A stretch of 64,000 bases of DNA, from positions 106,910,578 to 106,974,577 of the forward strand of contig OZ038382.1 of assembly GCA_964036045.1 (NCBI GenBank), given 5' to 3'. A program made the translations under genes and the position numbers. A model generated the notes under the pieces. That model was not told the origin of the DNA. It saw only the letters and a list, made by a program, of their open reading frames with translations, and searched no databases. Shown one piece after another: positions 1 to 10,204 of the stretch (positions within the stretch are counted from its first letter, which is position 1; the number at the start of each line of letters is the position of its first letter). Source of the stretch: Eutreptiella sp. 'Long Island Sound 2002' (taxonomy: Eukaryota > Euglenozoa > Euglenophyceae > Eutreptiales > Eutreptiaceae).

Positions 1-791
1 TTCTCCTCTGCGGTGCAGGTTTTAACCTTCTGGGTGGTCGCCCACCGTTGTTGCCGGGCGCGCGGTGACCCCGTGTGTGGCCTGCGGTGCCGTTGTGTGG
101 CGTGCTGGTGCGGTCCCTTCCGGGGTGTGCGGTGGCTTGTTTCGGTTAGTCGTTCAGGTTAGGGTCAGTCGTGCCGTGTTGTGCCGCTCTGTGCCGCGTC
201 GCGTCGCCTCGTGCTGTGGCGCGTTGCACTGTGGCGCGCTGTGGTGCGGTGTGCCGTGGTCTCGCGTTGTGCCGTGGTGGGTCAGCGGAGGTCAGCCTGG
301 CCTGTGTCGTGGTGCGGAGTGCGGGCCGGAGTGTGGCTGGCTGGTGGCTGGGGGGTGCGGTTAGGTGTGGGTGTCTCCCTGGGTCCATGCTGTGGGGGCC
401 TGGGCGTGCCGCTCGGGCTGGTGGGTCGGGTAGGCGTCCGTGGGGTTGCCCTCCCTGGGGGCCTGTGCCTTGGTCCCGTGTCCTCTGGGGGTCCCGGTCC
501 CTAGCCCTGGTCGCTGTGGCCGTGCCTTCGTCCTCTTTTGGTGCCTGTGACGTGGCCCTTGTGGTGGCCGGGGTAGTTGCCCGGCGGTGAGGGCGTGGTG
601 GTGCGCCGCGCGGCGGCGTTCCCTGCGGCTTCCTCTGTGCATGTGGCCCGTTCTCCCCGTGTAGGTGTGCCCTCCATCCCCCGTGTGATTTCTAGTGGCT
701 GGTGGGTGTGCGCTGGTGTGATCCGTACGGCGTCTGGTGCCTGCTTCGGCGGTGCGTGTTGGGGGGTGCGCCGCTGGGAGTCGTGCGGCGT
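1..791. other. A-poor, G/T-rich stretch without a recognised gene
   Basis: The plus strand is rich in G, T and C and has very few A residues (roughly one in twenty in the first lines). Stop codons need an A, so long open frames arise here by composition alone. Frames on both strands translate to low-complexity Arg/Pro/Ala or Val/Trp/Cys-rich text with no domain. It may be the degraded 3' flank of the LINE that follows. I see no promoter, RNA gene or protein gene that I can support. Confidence 0.5.
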
Positions 792-813
792 TCAGTGGGG
801 GTGGGGCGGCGCT

Positions 814-900
814 GGTGATTTGGGCCAGGGCGCGGGCTGGGGGCTTGTCCCCTGGCTGGAGGACGCCCCTGAGGTCACTGTCCTGGGTGGTGGGATCCCC
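814..900. repeat. 87-bp direct repeat, copy 1
   Basis: The 87 bases 814-900 recur essentially unchanged at 1411-1497, with start points 597 bp apart. Both run from GGTGATTTGGGCCAGGG to the GGTGGTGGGATCCCC end. The flanks differ. The repeat lies in the C-terminal part of LINE family I. Confidence 0.9.
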
Positions 901-1410
901 GTGTCGCGGGGCCCGGGGGTGCGTGCCTTGATGGGCGTGTGTGGGTCTCCGGGTGAGCAGCGAGAGGGGAGGGGCATGGGCGGGGATGGTGCGGTGGGGT
1001 GTGTTGTGTCGGTGTATGTGTCCGCTCCCCGCGGCGTGCTTGCGTGGTCAGTTGTAGGCCGGTCGGTTTGGAGGAGAAGCTTGCCGTCTTCTGCCTCCGC
1101 GGCAAGGATTTCGCAGACGAGCTTGCGTATCTGGTGGACCTCTTGGTCAGTGGTGGAAAGGGGGTATGCTAGCTCTGGGCTAAGACCCACGCGGCTGAGG
1201 ACCCTGTGGATGGCGTGGTACCCGCAGGTGAGGGAGTGCTGCGGTCTGGGGGGGGGGGTATGGCCGCGTGTCCGGGCCCGTCTTGATTTGTGTGTAGGCG
1301 GTGGGGATGGCCAAAATCCAGGGCACGGTCCCCGTGGGTGGCCAGCAGCGCTGGAGCCAGTGGGTCAGGCAGAGCATGGCCAGTCCCAGGTGGTAGCCCG
1401 CCTTCCCTGA

Positions 1411-1497
1411 GGTGATTTGGGCCAGGGCGCGGGCTGGGGGCTTGTCCCCTGGCTGGAGGACGCCCCTGAGGTCACTGTCCTGGGTGGTGGGATCCCC
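1411..1497. repeat. 87-bp direct repeat, copy 2
   Basis: Partner of 814-900. On the minus strand this copy lies inside the 385-codon C-terminal frame; the other copy lies beyond it and is read in a different frame. Confidence 0.9.
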
Positions 1498-2324
1498 TAC
1501 TACCGCTGGTGGGGCGGCCCCTGGGGCAAGCATGGTGTCTGTCCCTTTGACAAACCATTGCGGGCCGGGGGACGTAGCCGTAGCGGCTATCACGTAGTAG
1601 TGCCCGCGCTCGGGGACTGTAACCCAGACCTCCGGCGGGGGGTGGTCATTGTCTGTAGGTGGGGGGGGGGGGTCGACCTCTGGGGTGCGGAGGCCAGCGG
1701 CGCGGAGGGCGGTGTCGCGGGTTGGTGCGGTGGCCTGTTCCCGCTGCTCCGGGTGGTTCGGGTCCGCTGGGTGGTCCTTCTCCGCTGGGGCCCGCCGTAG
1801 CCGTACGGTCCCTCGACGTGTGACGTTGATGTCGGTGTGGTGTGTCAGGGCCTGGCCCCACTCGATGGGAGGGATCCAGACGTGCTGGCCCTGGGTGTGT
1901 TTGCGGGCTCGCCAGAGTACGAGGTCTACGATGGCCTCCCGGAGGCCGTTGCCTGCGGTGGTCAGGTCCCGTAGGGCTCTAACGGTGAGCTTGGTCCAGT
2001 CCTCTTGTAGGCGGTACCAGCTCAGGGGGGTGGTCAGGGCCCTGCCTTGGAGGGTTTCTCGGAGGAGGTCGGGGTCGCGGATGGTGGCCGGTGTGAGGGG
2101 GGGGTGCCCCGGGTCCGGGAGGGGTGGGCTGGATGGGTTGCCGGGGTCTTGCGCGTCTACGCTGACGTATGGTTGGCCCTGGTTGGGCTCGGCCGGGCTG
2201 GGGGGTGCCGGGTGGCTTTCTGGGTGAGAGATGGGCTTCGAGGCGCTGTGGTGCTGTCTTGGAGTCCTGCGGATGGAGATGGGGGGCGCGTGCGGGGCGC
2301 GGAGTGGGGTAGCGGACATCTGGG

Positions 2325-3725
2325 TCATGCACAGCATGGTAATGGATGAGACGCTGCATGTGTTCCCTGGCGGTTGGGTCGGTGAGTTGCTCCGCGTGTG
2401 TTAACAGGAGGTGTTTGCGGTGTACCATTCAGGGCCGCTGCTCTGCGGACTGCTCCTAGCTGGAGGTGCGCTGCTGACTCCATGGGGCTTTCTCTGTGTT
2501 TGGTGAGGTGTCGGTGCAGGGCCTGTGTCACCGCCCCTCTCATGGTGGCTTCTTTGACCAGGGGATCCCGGAAGAGGTGTTCGGTTGCCTGGTGTGCGTG
2601 GCTGTGGGTTGGCCATCCTTCGTGTTGTCGTAGGGTTTCCGCCGGGGACCAGCCCACTAGCGTGTCCCTGTCTGTATGGAGGGGGCATTTCTTGAAGTGT
2701 TCCCAGTTCTCCGGGGTGGTGTGGTCGCACGGGCAACAGGTGTGTTCTTCGGGGACGTGGATGCGCTTGCGGGTGAGCCATCTGGCAACCCTGGTGAGGA
2801 ATGGTAGTTGCTCCCTGAGGAGCTTGATGCATCGTTCTTTGAGGTGGGCTGGGACATTTGCTGGGCCCAGTGCTGAGTGGTAGAGGGGGATTTGCAGTCT
2901 GTCCTGGAGCTCCTGGATGTGCCCCCGGCTGTCTGTGTCGCCGAGCACGCAGGCGAGATGATGGATGGGGTCGGGGTAGTGGTATGCTCTGTCGTGGGAG
3001 GAATAGGGGGCGTCCTCTGGTACCCAGTCCGGGGTCTGATGGGGCTCGGGTACGGGGGGTATGTGTTGCAGGTGTGTGTGGTTTCGCCCGAGGTCAGGGA
3101 TCTGGAGGGTTGGTAGGTGCGTTGTGCGCTGGTGTACTGCCTGGTTGTCCACCTTATCATTTCTGTATTGGTGTCTGTGGGACTCTTGTTTCACGATGTG
3201 GAGTTGGACGTAGGGGGGAAGGCTGCGAAGGGCTTTCCAGAGCAGACGTCCCTGGGTGCCGAGGCTCATTGCGGTGGCTTTGTGAACTGGTTGCCTTGCT
3301 ATGCGGAGGAGCAGGTGTGGGGCGACAGTGGCGTCTACCACGAACAAGACCCGGACGATGTAGGGGAGGTGGGCGGGTAGGTGGGCCGCGATCTCGGCGA
3401 TGGCGTTGGCCATGGCCGCTAGCTCCTCGTGGGAGGAGGCCCCGTAGGTGGTTTGGTCCGTGTGGTGGTCCATGTGGTAGTGTCCCCCGGTGTGGGTTAG
3501 CTGCAGGCTGGCCCCCCTGGTGATGGGCGTGAGGGCGGATTCGCCTGAGGCGTCGGTGAAGAAGAGCCGGTCCGCCGGTGATGGTTGTGGGTATGGGTTC
3601 ATGGGCAGGTAGGCGTATATGGCGAGGCCCGTGGTGAGGCGGGCTACTGAGGTTGTGGGCTGCAGGACGGGGGTGGCGTACACCCCGATTTCTTTGGAGA
3701 TGATGTGTTTCGCTTTCGGGGACAT
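2325..3725 (-). pseudogene. RNase H and zinc-finger region of LINE family I polyprotein
   Basis: A 466-codon open minus frame. Residues about 55-195 look like RNase H: FFTDAS with D58, a Glu pair at 100-101 after SSH, D131 in FVVDATVAP, and a final His/Asp segment (ESHRHQ at 181-186, then D193). These match the order of the four acidic residues and the His of the RNase HI fold, which removes RNA from the RNA:DNA hybrid during retrotransposition. Near residues 325-345 (plus about 2690-2755) a Cys-Cys-x-Cys cluster followed by His and Cys resembles the zf-RVT finger found after LINE reverse transcriptases. The remaining ~120 residues are basic and low in motif content. The frame is intact but disconnected from the RT by indels, so it is probably not translated as part of a working polyprotein. 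Confidence 0.7.
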
Positions 3726-4099
3726 GGCTATGAGTCCCTACTCCGGCTGTCCTTGTGTGAGGTAGGAGTAGATGTAGTGGAGGATGTAGGCTGTGTCTGG
3801 GTTTAGGTCGTGGCATGTCAAGGTTTGTGTTCGGTGCTCCGGTGTGTGGCAGGAGTGGTGGAGCGGATAGTAGCGGTAGTCGTACTTGCCCGTTCTGCCT
3901 GGTTCGTACATACTGTAACGGATGGCGACCCCTGCCGGGTCGGGGCGGGGCCAGGTGGGTGTAATGGTGAAGACCCATTTGGGCGCGTGGTCGGGGTTCC
4001 ACGCTACCGTGGGGTTGGTGTCGGTGCGGTGGAACCATGGGGCTACGCATGCGTAGGCCTGTGGTGGTAGGTGGGATGTGGGGTGGGTGTGGTGGCGTG

Positions 4100-4928
4100 C
4101 TATGAGGTGTAGTACGGGCCATGGTCTGGTTGGTGCCTCGGGGTCACAGGCCCAAATGTGCGTGGCATGCTCTGGGAGTCATGGGGGACCCGCCGTAGGT
4201 CTCGGGCGGTCATGTGGTGTTTCGGTATGCGCCATTTTGCCCCGTGGTGGATGACGGTGGTCTGCGTGGGTTTGGCTTCATTCGGGGCCAGTAGTAGGGT
4301 TAGTGGTGGGACCGGGCCCGTCACTGGGGGGACGGGTTCGTGTTTCGAGCCGGTGGGTGCGTAGGGCGGTGTCGCTGCGATGGGTCGGGGGTGTTGCTTT
4401 TTGAAATCTCGGTAGGCTGCTCGCATGTCTTTGCTTCCCGGCAGAGTGTGTCTCGCTGCTCGTGCCGTCTGAGTGAGGTACTGGTGAAGGAGGCGGTATT
4501 GAGGCCATTCGGGAGGTTGTAGAAAGGGGGTGTGGTCTGCCCCGCTGTGGTGCAGGACCCGCATTTGGGGGACGGCGACGTATACTACGGTGATGGAGGC
4601 CCCGACAAGGTCTATGGTGTGGAGGGTGCCCTTGGGGTGATGGTGAAGGTCCCCGCAGAGGACCGCTAGAGGCGCTTTCGCTGGGCACGTGTGGTAGGTG
4701 AGTATGGCGTGTTGTGGGGATGGGAGGAGAAGCTGCACGTGGTTCCACAGGCGCGTGTTCATGTCGGTGGGCCTGCCCGTCTGGTGGAGTACACAGCGCG
4801 GGCATGTGTGGCGGGCCCGTTTCTGCGGCTTGGAGGCGGATTGTGGTGACCTCGCGGACCTCCGGTGAGTGGTTGTGGGTCATGCGGTGAAGGAGGAGGG
4901 CGGTGTGTCTGGTGTAGGCTGCTTTCAC
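4100..4928 (-). pseudogene. LINE family I region between RT and RNase H
   Basis: Two overlapping minus frames (4928-4278 and 4762-4100) share the coding signal, so a frameshift lies within. The better protein-like part starts at 4762 (NTRLWNHVQLLLPSP) and has hydrophobic strands such as IDLVGASITVVYVAV. It sits where the thumb and connection of a LINE RT would continue towards RNase H. I recognise no catalytic motif. A stop and frame change separate it from the RT part at about 4968. Confidence 0.5.
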
Positions 4929-4967
4929 CTCGTCCCCTATGGCGTCCCCATAGTGGGGCCATGCCGC

Positions 4968-5645
4968 TCAGATGGCGCGGGTGGGTATGGAGTTGGGCCA
5001 GCCCCCGTTTGCTGCCCATGCCTTTGTCACGGCGCGTGTGGCCAGCTGGAGGGCGGTGGTGGGGTGTGTCGGGTGGAGTGCTTGGAAGCCTATGGAGGCG
5101 TTCAAGACCCCGGTGAGGTAGTACGCCAGGCTCTGTTGGGACAGGGAGAGGGCCTTGGTGGTCGGGGACGCATATCTGGGGAGATGGGCGAGGTGTGATT
5201 GCAACCCTGGAGGGAGGGTGGCGTCCTCAGGGTTGGCGGCCTGGATTACCCCCGGGTGGGTGGTGGTTGTCACGACTTGCATGGGGGACCCTTTTGGCCC
5301 TAGGGTGGGGGGTGTGGCAGACCCCTTGATCATGGCCACTGACTTTGTGGGCCGGACGATGAGGTTGTTGTGGGAGAGGTAGGAGATAGTCACGTCCAGT
5401 AAGTCATTGGCCTGTTGGGTGACCGTTGGCCCGGGATCCGGGGCATGGGGATCGTGTGGGGTGTGTGCGACCGTGAGGTTGGTGTCGTCCGCGAAGCCCA
5501 CCAGGGGCCTTCTGCTCCTCCTTGGGGGACCCCGCTGCCTGGCTCCAGGAAGGGGGTGAGGCCTGCTCGAGTGCGGACCGTGTATTTGCGGGTGCGGATG
5601 TAGCCGGAGGCGAAGTTGTAGAAGGGGAGGCCTAGGCATTTCCAC
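4968..5645 (-). pseudogene. LINE family I reverse transcriptase, catalytic C-motif half
   Basis: The RT continues here one frame over from the upstream half. The motif LVGFADDTNL (FADD at plus 5484-5495) is the catalytic Asp-Asp box of LINE reverse transcriptases. It is followed by a segment with KSVAMIKG and further helices that fit the palm/thumb. The frame ends at a stop at 4968. The preceding 35 residues of this open frame are out-of-frame read-through of the other half. Both Asp residues are intact, so inactivation is by frameshift, not by active-site loss. Confidence 0.75.
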
Positions 5646-6460
5646 ACCGCTTCTAGAAGGAGCCAGGGGGTTTTCGGGAAGGCTCCTTTGACGTCTAGGG
5701 AGGCGATGATGAGGTCTACCGGGTCCATGTCGGCGATGGTGTCCTGGAGGAAGATGGCCTCGTGTGGGGACCGGCCTGGGATGGCCCCCCAGAGGCTGGC
5801 TGGTATGCGGGGGTCCAGGTGGGGCCGGATGCGGCGTAGGAGGATGGTCCAGACGATTTTGACCTCCGTGACTGCACAGACTATGGGGCGCCAGTTGTCC
5901 GGGTTTGCCCAGTCCCCTATTTTGTAGAGGGGGCGGACAACGTTTGCCCAGTCTGGTGGCAGGGGGGTCTGCCCCGTGACGATGTCCCAGAGGCGGTGGG
6001 CGAGGATGCGGTGGAGGTGGGCGGGGAGGTGGTAGTATGCCTCTGCAGGGAGGCCGTCGTAGCCCGGGGTTTTGTGTTGCCGGAGACTGTGGATGGCCTT
6101 CCGGACTTCGTGGATGGTGAAGGGGCGCTTTTCCAATTGCCTCCTCTGGGCGTGGTTCAAGACCCGAGGAAGGCGGTCGATTTTGGCCTGGGTGTCCGCG
6201 TCAAGTGTGTCTTGGGTTGGCATGTGTTGCCGGAGGAAGCTGTCTTGGGTGGCTTGGAGCACTGTGGCTGGGTCGTTGGTGAGGGAGCCGTCCTCGTGCC
6301 GGACCGTGGTGATAGTGCGGTGGCCGGTGTCCGTCATGGCGTCGTTGAGGTGGCTGATGGCCTTGTAGGGGAGTTCATGTTGCGCATACCGCTCGTGTTC
6401 CCGGGCGATGCGCTGTTGCCTGTGGATGTGCCAACCCTGCAGGTCTGCCCTGATGCCCAC
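5390..6460 (-). pseudogene. LINE family I reverse transcriptase, N-terminal half
   Basis: The open frame runs 6799-5390, but the part above about 6460 is translated minisatellite and does not belong to the gene. From about 6430 the protein has the classic LINE RT order: KTPGYDGLPAEAYYHLP (finger), WANVVRPLYKIGDWANPDNW, a PIVCAVTEVK segment, the A motif SLDVKGAFPKTPW (plus about 5675-5712) and the B motif GSGVPQGGAEGPW (about 5515-5550). After the B motif the frame is lost and the C motif continues in the next frame. The first metal-binding Asp (LDVKGAF) is present. Confidence 0.8.
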
Positions 6461-6479
6461 ACCCCAACACCGCAGCCAG

Positions 6480-6840
6480 AGTTGGCGACGTGAAAGCGGA
6501 CGCCCGAACCCAGACACACGCACCACGAACCAGAGCAAGGAGTGGCGGGGTAGAGGCGGAGCACGCACACACAAACACAAACACACACACCCCAACACCC
6601 CAGCCACGAATGGCGGGCCACAGCCGAAGGCCGAACCCAAGCACACACGCCCCCACCGCACAACGGAGGCAGGGATGACGGGGTATAGCCAGAGCGCGCA
6701 CACAAACACGCACGGCCCAACACCCCAGCCAGGATTGGCGGGGCAACCCCAGCCAGGATTTGCGGGGCGAACCCAAAACCTGTACCCAGACACGCACACC
6801 CTAGACCCAAGTCAGGAATGGCGGGGTTACCGGGAAACCC
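6480..6840 (-). repeat. Minisatellite block, inverted partner of 7861-8380
   Basis: Repeated segments with a core like CCCAACACCCCAGCCA, then GGATTGGCGGGG, alternate with AC-rich spacers (CACACAAACACAAACACAC). The reverse complement of the same units, core CCTGGCTGGGGTGTTGGGG, fills 7861-8380. The plus strand here is T-poor. Units are imperfect, roughly 55-75 bp. This block fuses to the truncated 5' end of LINE family I and extends its open frame artificially. Confidence 0.75.
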
Positions 6841-7470
6841 AAAACCACGCACGAGCGACATACAAGAGTAGGAAACCCAGTGTCCATAGCCCGGACACTG
6901 AGGCAGCCCGTGCCATGCAGGTGGTTCGGCAAAACGAGATCCGGAGCCTGGAGGTAAGGCAGGGCTGGTACAATACAGTACGTGTAATGTAGCGTATCGT
7001 TTGGATTCCGTACATGTAATGTAATTTATCATACTCCGCCTCAAACTCATGGGTCAAATTGAGGGTTGGGGATAAGCATGACTTGTAATTGCCAGAACAA
7101 TCCCATTCTTCTCAAATAACCATATGCATGGCTCACGCCAGTTTATGCAAAAGTGCAAAGCAATTTAGAACACTCTCCTCCAACAGGTTTGAAAAATCTG
7201 CAAAATGTCTCTGGACCTAGTGGAAAATTCTGCATTGGTTTTAAAAGCCTGCGGTGTGACGTGCCTGTGCTTGTACTTGTGAGCGAGTGGTGTCCTTTTG
7301 TGGAGTGCTAGTGCAGATGTGCTTAGTGAGGTGCAAAACTGGTGATTGAAGTTCCACCTCAAAACTGAAAAACAAGTTTTCCCAATCAACAAACATACAC
7401 AACAAAGCTTTTGAGGGGCAGGGTCAACCCTGGGAAGCTTTGCACAAAGAAACCTGTTACAGACTTGATG
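6841..7470. other. AT-richer spacer, nothing recognised
   Basis: Unlike its neighbours this 630-bp stretch is AT-richer and not repetitive at sight. It has a short imperfect repeat around CATGTAATGTA near 6976-7025. Short frames on both strands show no motif. It separates two tandem-repeat blocks. Confidence 0.4.
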
Positions 7471-7860
7471 GAGCAGCACGCGCGAACACTCAAATGACAC
7501 ACACACAGTGCCCTGACTCTCCAATGACACGCACAGAACGTGCCGACACTCCAATTACACCCACGGTACGCGCCGACACTCAAATGACACCCGAAATATG
7601 CGCGAACACTCAAATGACACCAAGAACACGCGCCGACACTCAAAGGACACTCACAGCACGCGCGAACACTCAAATGACACCCGCACTACACGCCAACACT
7701 CAAATGACACCCACAGTACGCGCCGACACTCAAGTGACACTCACAACACCCGCCGACACTCAAATGACAATCAAACCACGCGCCGACACTTAAATGACAC
7801 TCAGAGCACGCGCTGACACTCAAATGACACTCACAGCACGCGCCGACACTCAAATGACTT
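7471..7860. repeat. 13-unit, 30-bp contiguous tandem array
   Basis: Thirteen units of exactly 30 bp, without length variation. About 20 bp of each are strongly conserved (GCCGACACTCAAATGACAC) and about 10 bp vary. Since 30 is divisible by three, all frames are periodic: the plus strand gives a ten-residue repeat with ADTQMT, the minus strand one with SVGA and Cys. It is flanked on both sides by one minisatellite family in inverted orientation. There are no unique spacers and no cas genes, so it is a minisatellite and not CRISPR. Confidence 0.9.
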
Positions 7861-8380
7861 GCGGGCTCGGGTGTGCGGTGGGGGTGTGCGTGCTTGGGCT
7901 CGGGTTTCCGCTGCGCCCCACCATTCCTGGCTGGCGTTTTGGGGTGCGTGTGTTTTTGCCCGCGCTCCGCCTGTACCTGGCCTGTCCTGGCTCGGGTTCG
8001 TGGTGTGTGTGTGCCGGTTTGGGATTTGGTTTTCATCCCGCCAGTCCTGGCTGGGGTGTTAGGGTGTGTGTGTTTTTGTGCGCGCTTGGCCTGTACGCCG
8101 CCAATCCTGGCTAGGGTGTGCGGTGTGTGTGTGTGTGTGTGTGCTTGGGCTCTGTTTTTGGCTGCGCCCCGTTAATCTTGGCTGGGGTGTTGGGGTGTGT
8201 GTATTTGTGTGCGCGCTCCGCCTGTAATTGCCATTCCTGGATGGGGTGTGCGGTTTGGGTGTGCGTGCTTGGGCTCGGGTTTTGGCTGCGCCCCGCCATT
8301 CCTGGCTGGGGTGTTGGGGTGTGTGTGTCTGTGTGCGCGCTTCTCCTGTTTCCCGCTGTTTCCAACTGGGGTTTGTGGTG
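7861..8380 (+). repeat. Minisatellite block, inverted partner of 6480-6840
   Basis: Alternating units containing CCATTCCTGGCTGGGGTGTT and GTGTGTGTGTTTGTGCGCGC, with GCTTGGGCTCGGGTTTTGGC between them. About seven or eight degenerate units are visible. A perfect GT run lies near 8120-8142. The units are the reverse complement of those at 6480-6840, so the 30-bp array sits inside a large imperfect inverted repeat. Confidence 0.8.
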
Positions 8381-8739
8381 TGTGGCCTGGGTGTTGCCTG
8401 GCACCTGTTCCCATGCCGTGGTTCCTTGCTTGTTGTGTGCGCTGTCCGGGTTGGGCACACTCGGTGCCCGTTGTTGCTGGGCACCAGTCTGTGTGCCTTG
8501 GTAGTGCCCGGCGGCGTGCCTCTCTGGCGTGCCTTGTGGACCCGCGTGGGGCGCCGCGCCTCGTCAGCTTTGGTCGCTCTCTGTGCTCCGGTCAGCTTTC
8601 CTGACGCCGTGGTGCCTTTCCCCATCCCGAGGGCTTTCGCCCCCAGATTTCCTTGGCGGCTGCGCGGGCCACATGGAGGCCGGCCAAGAACCAGGCTCTT
8701 TGTGCCTGCCGCCAGCCCCTGCCGAGGCATGTGCGCCGG
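8381..8739. other. GC-rich spacer, nothing recognised
   Basis: GC-rich, A-poor sequence between the minisatellite and an LTR-like end. Overlapping open frames exist in most phases on the plus strand, as expected from A depletion. I see no motif. Confidence 0.4.
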
Positions 8740-9270
8740 GTGCGCTCCACGTCGTACCCGTTCGGGGTACCTGAACTCGTGCATGCATAAGACGCATAAA
8801 AGGGTAGGCCACGCTTGGTGCGCTCGGTATAACCCTTGCTTAGGTTACCCTTTGGCTCCGCTCTACGCTCTTGGATAGAACGGGCGGAGTCGCATAAGCT
8901 TGCTGGCTTGATATCAAGGTTTGGCAATAGTCAAATATTTTCGGGTCAGAGACCCGTATAATACGGTGAGGCCTGTTAGGTTGCAGGGCCAACTCCTTCT
9001 CCATGTGCATCTTTCATGTGGGAAACCTTCAGGGTGAATTGGTGTCACTGCAAAGCCCAGCTACACAGGGGCGCTGATCGCCCAATCACAAGTGGGAGAA
9101 AGAACACTTCCTTCGTGGTCAACACCTACTCACGCTGTGCACGCCAACAGAGCACTCTTTCCCACCAACCCCAAGCAGGGAAATGCCTAGTGGCGTCCCT
9201 GTTAGGCCACACCTGCTTAGTAGCGCTGCGTTCTCTTGAAAGTTGACAGGTGCGTCACTAGGGCCTGAGT
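8740..9270 (-). repeat. LTR-like end of gypsy copy 2
   Basis: Aligns by eye with 50150-50690: shared blocks include AAAGGGTAGGCCACGC, a TTAGGTTACCC segment, GCTTGCTGGCTTGA and TGTTCTCTTG near the end. In element orientation it is the 3' LTR. The outer boundary is not sharp; similarity starts near CTCGTGCATG at about 8776. Confidence 0.65.
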
Positions 9271-9860
9271 CATCTTCATGAACGCCACCCAGTAGCGTGT
9301 GAGTGTAGGGTTGGCAGGCCTGGCCGAGGGCTAGAGCACGGCAGTGATCGCTAATCCTTCGAGGGCTGGTGCCACAGTACAGTGTGTAGGACCTGTAGTG
9401 AGTGAGTCACTGTCCAACCTGTTTCCTGAAATTTTATCAGGCTTTTGGGTGCGTAGTGGCAGTGGTAGTCGAGGTTTTTGCCGCTTAGCAAACAGGCGTT
9501 TTCATGCCTCATAGCTTTTGGCCACCCCTCCCCTGTAGTAGGCAGGTACATGGACAAAACCAATACCTTGGCGTTACCGCTGGGTACCCCCCTCAGACTT
9601 TTCCGGTGCCATCAGAGCACCTAAAGGCGGATAAACCTGGGGCGTACCCCATCGCACCGTGTAAAGACATCCGCTGGTTTCAGAAAGGGTGCAGACTAGG
9701 GTATAATTAGGACACCACTTCGGCAGCTTGCTCTTAGGTCCTCAGGCTCACCACACTCAGGCATACATAGACAGGTATAGGAAGGGTTCAGTCCTTAAGC
9801 TTCTTCTGCGAGGCAAGCATCTCAGCGAGCCTCAGCAACAGCCTAGGTTGTTCTGGGACA
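9271..9860 (-). other. 3' untranslated region of gypsy copy 2 with hairpin
   Basis: Matches 50700-51200 of the better copy in patches: TTTTGGCCACCCCTCCC (polypurine tract on the minus strand), GGACCTGTAGTG, and GGTATAATTAGGACACCACTT. A short hairpin GGTGC...GCACC at 9605-9621 sits where the other copy has GCGCC...GGCGC. No coding. Confidence 0.6.
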
Positions 9861-9865
9861 GGTAG

Positions 9866-10160
9866 TCAACCAGAACGGAGGTTAAGCATCCCTGACAGAG
9901 CAAAGGCAGAGAAGGGTTCCCAGGTAGCTTCCTCCACTCCAAGCCCTCCCCAGAGGGTGAGGAATTGCAGCCCTTGGCGGTAACGGTGTCGGAGGACAGA
10001 CTTCACCATGTAGAAGCCTTCCTTGGCCATCTCCTTGACCGTCATATTGGGGAGTTCACCTCCTACTTCCATACGGCTAGCAGTGCCCTGTAGGTCCAGA
10101 GCGGCGATATCCTCGTCGCTTACTTCCCACTCTTCCCCACAGCGGACCTCAGCGTCGTAG
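9866..10160 (-). pseudogene. Chromodomain of gypsy copy 2
   Basis: The minus frame contains FYMVKSVLRHRYRQG, then FLTLWGGLGVEEATWEPFSAF. These are the hallmarks of a chromodomain: an aromatic/Val start, basic strand, W-x-G-like turn, and the E-x-TWEP motif. In chromoviruses this C-terminal integrase module reads chromatin marks and biases insertion. The frame ends shortly after the domain. It is about 80% identical by eye to the domain at 51.3 kb. Confidence 0.75.
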
Positions 10161-10204
10161 TAGCGCTTCAGCTACTGGGCTGCGCACACGGGGGTGCCCA
10201 CTAG

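Larger units (their letters stand above)
792..2337 (-). pseudogene. C-terminal extension of LINE family I
   Basis: A 385-codon minus frame (2337 to 1180) overlaps the end of the RNase H frame by 13 bases and continues in another frame from 1190 to about 1000. It begins Pro-rich, then looks like ordinary folded protein: a helical stretch with Trp, Leu and Arg near 1880-2010, and a Leu/Trp-rich segment near 1330-1400. Past 1190 the alternate frame has a helix-like segment of acidic and hydrophobic residues. I do not recognise a domain. Its position after the finger suggests an element-specific C-terminal module rather than a host gene. Plain 3' UTR with chance open frames cannot be excluded. 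Confidence 0.4.
792..6460 (-). mobile_element. Non-LTR retrotransposon (LINE family I), 5'-truncated and frameshifted
   Basis: Read on the minus strand, the order is reverse transcriptase (about 6430-4970), a connecting region (4930-4100), an RNase H domain and a Cys/His finger (3725-2325), then a C-terminal extension (2337 to about 800). This is the layout of an ORF2-type LINE polyprotein with a downstream RNase H. The upstream APE endonuclease is absent: at about 6460 the coding sequence stops at a minisatellite, so the copy is 5'-truncated, as LINE copies often are. The parts lie in at least three reading frames, so several indels have accumulated. The 3' end is not defined; coding character fades near 1,000. 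It shares no obvious sequence with the LINE family at 16-37 kb. Confidence 0.8.

Noticed and set aside
7440-7793. Coding gene for a ten-residue repeat protein
   Set aside because: Any 30-bp array is open in several frames if one unit is; start and end fall in unrelated flanks and there is no supporting signal.
7471-7860. Possible CRISPR array (13 repeats, ~20-bp conserved core)
   Set aside because: Units are contiguous 30-mers without 25-40 bp unique spacers, there are no cas genes, and the context is eukaryotic retroelements.
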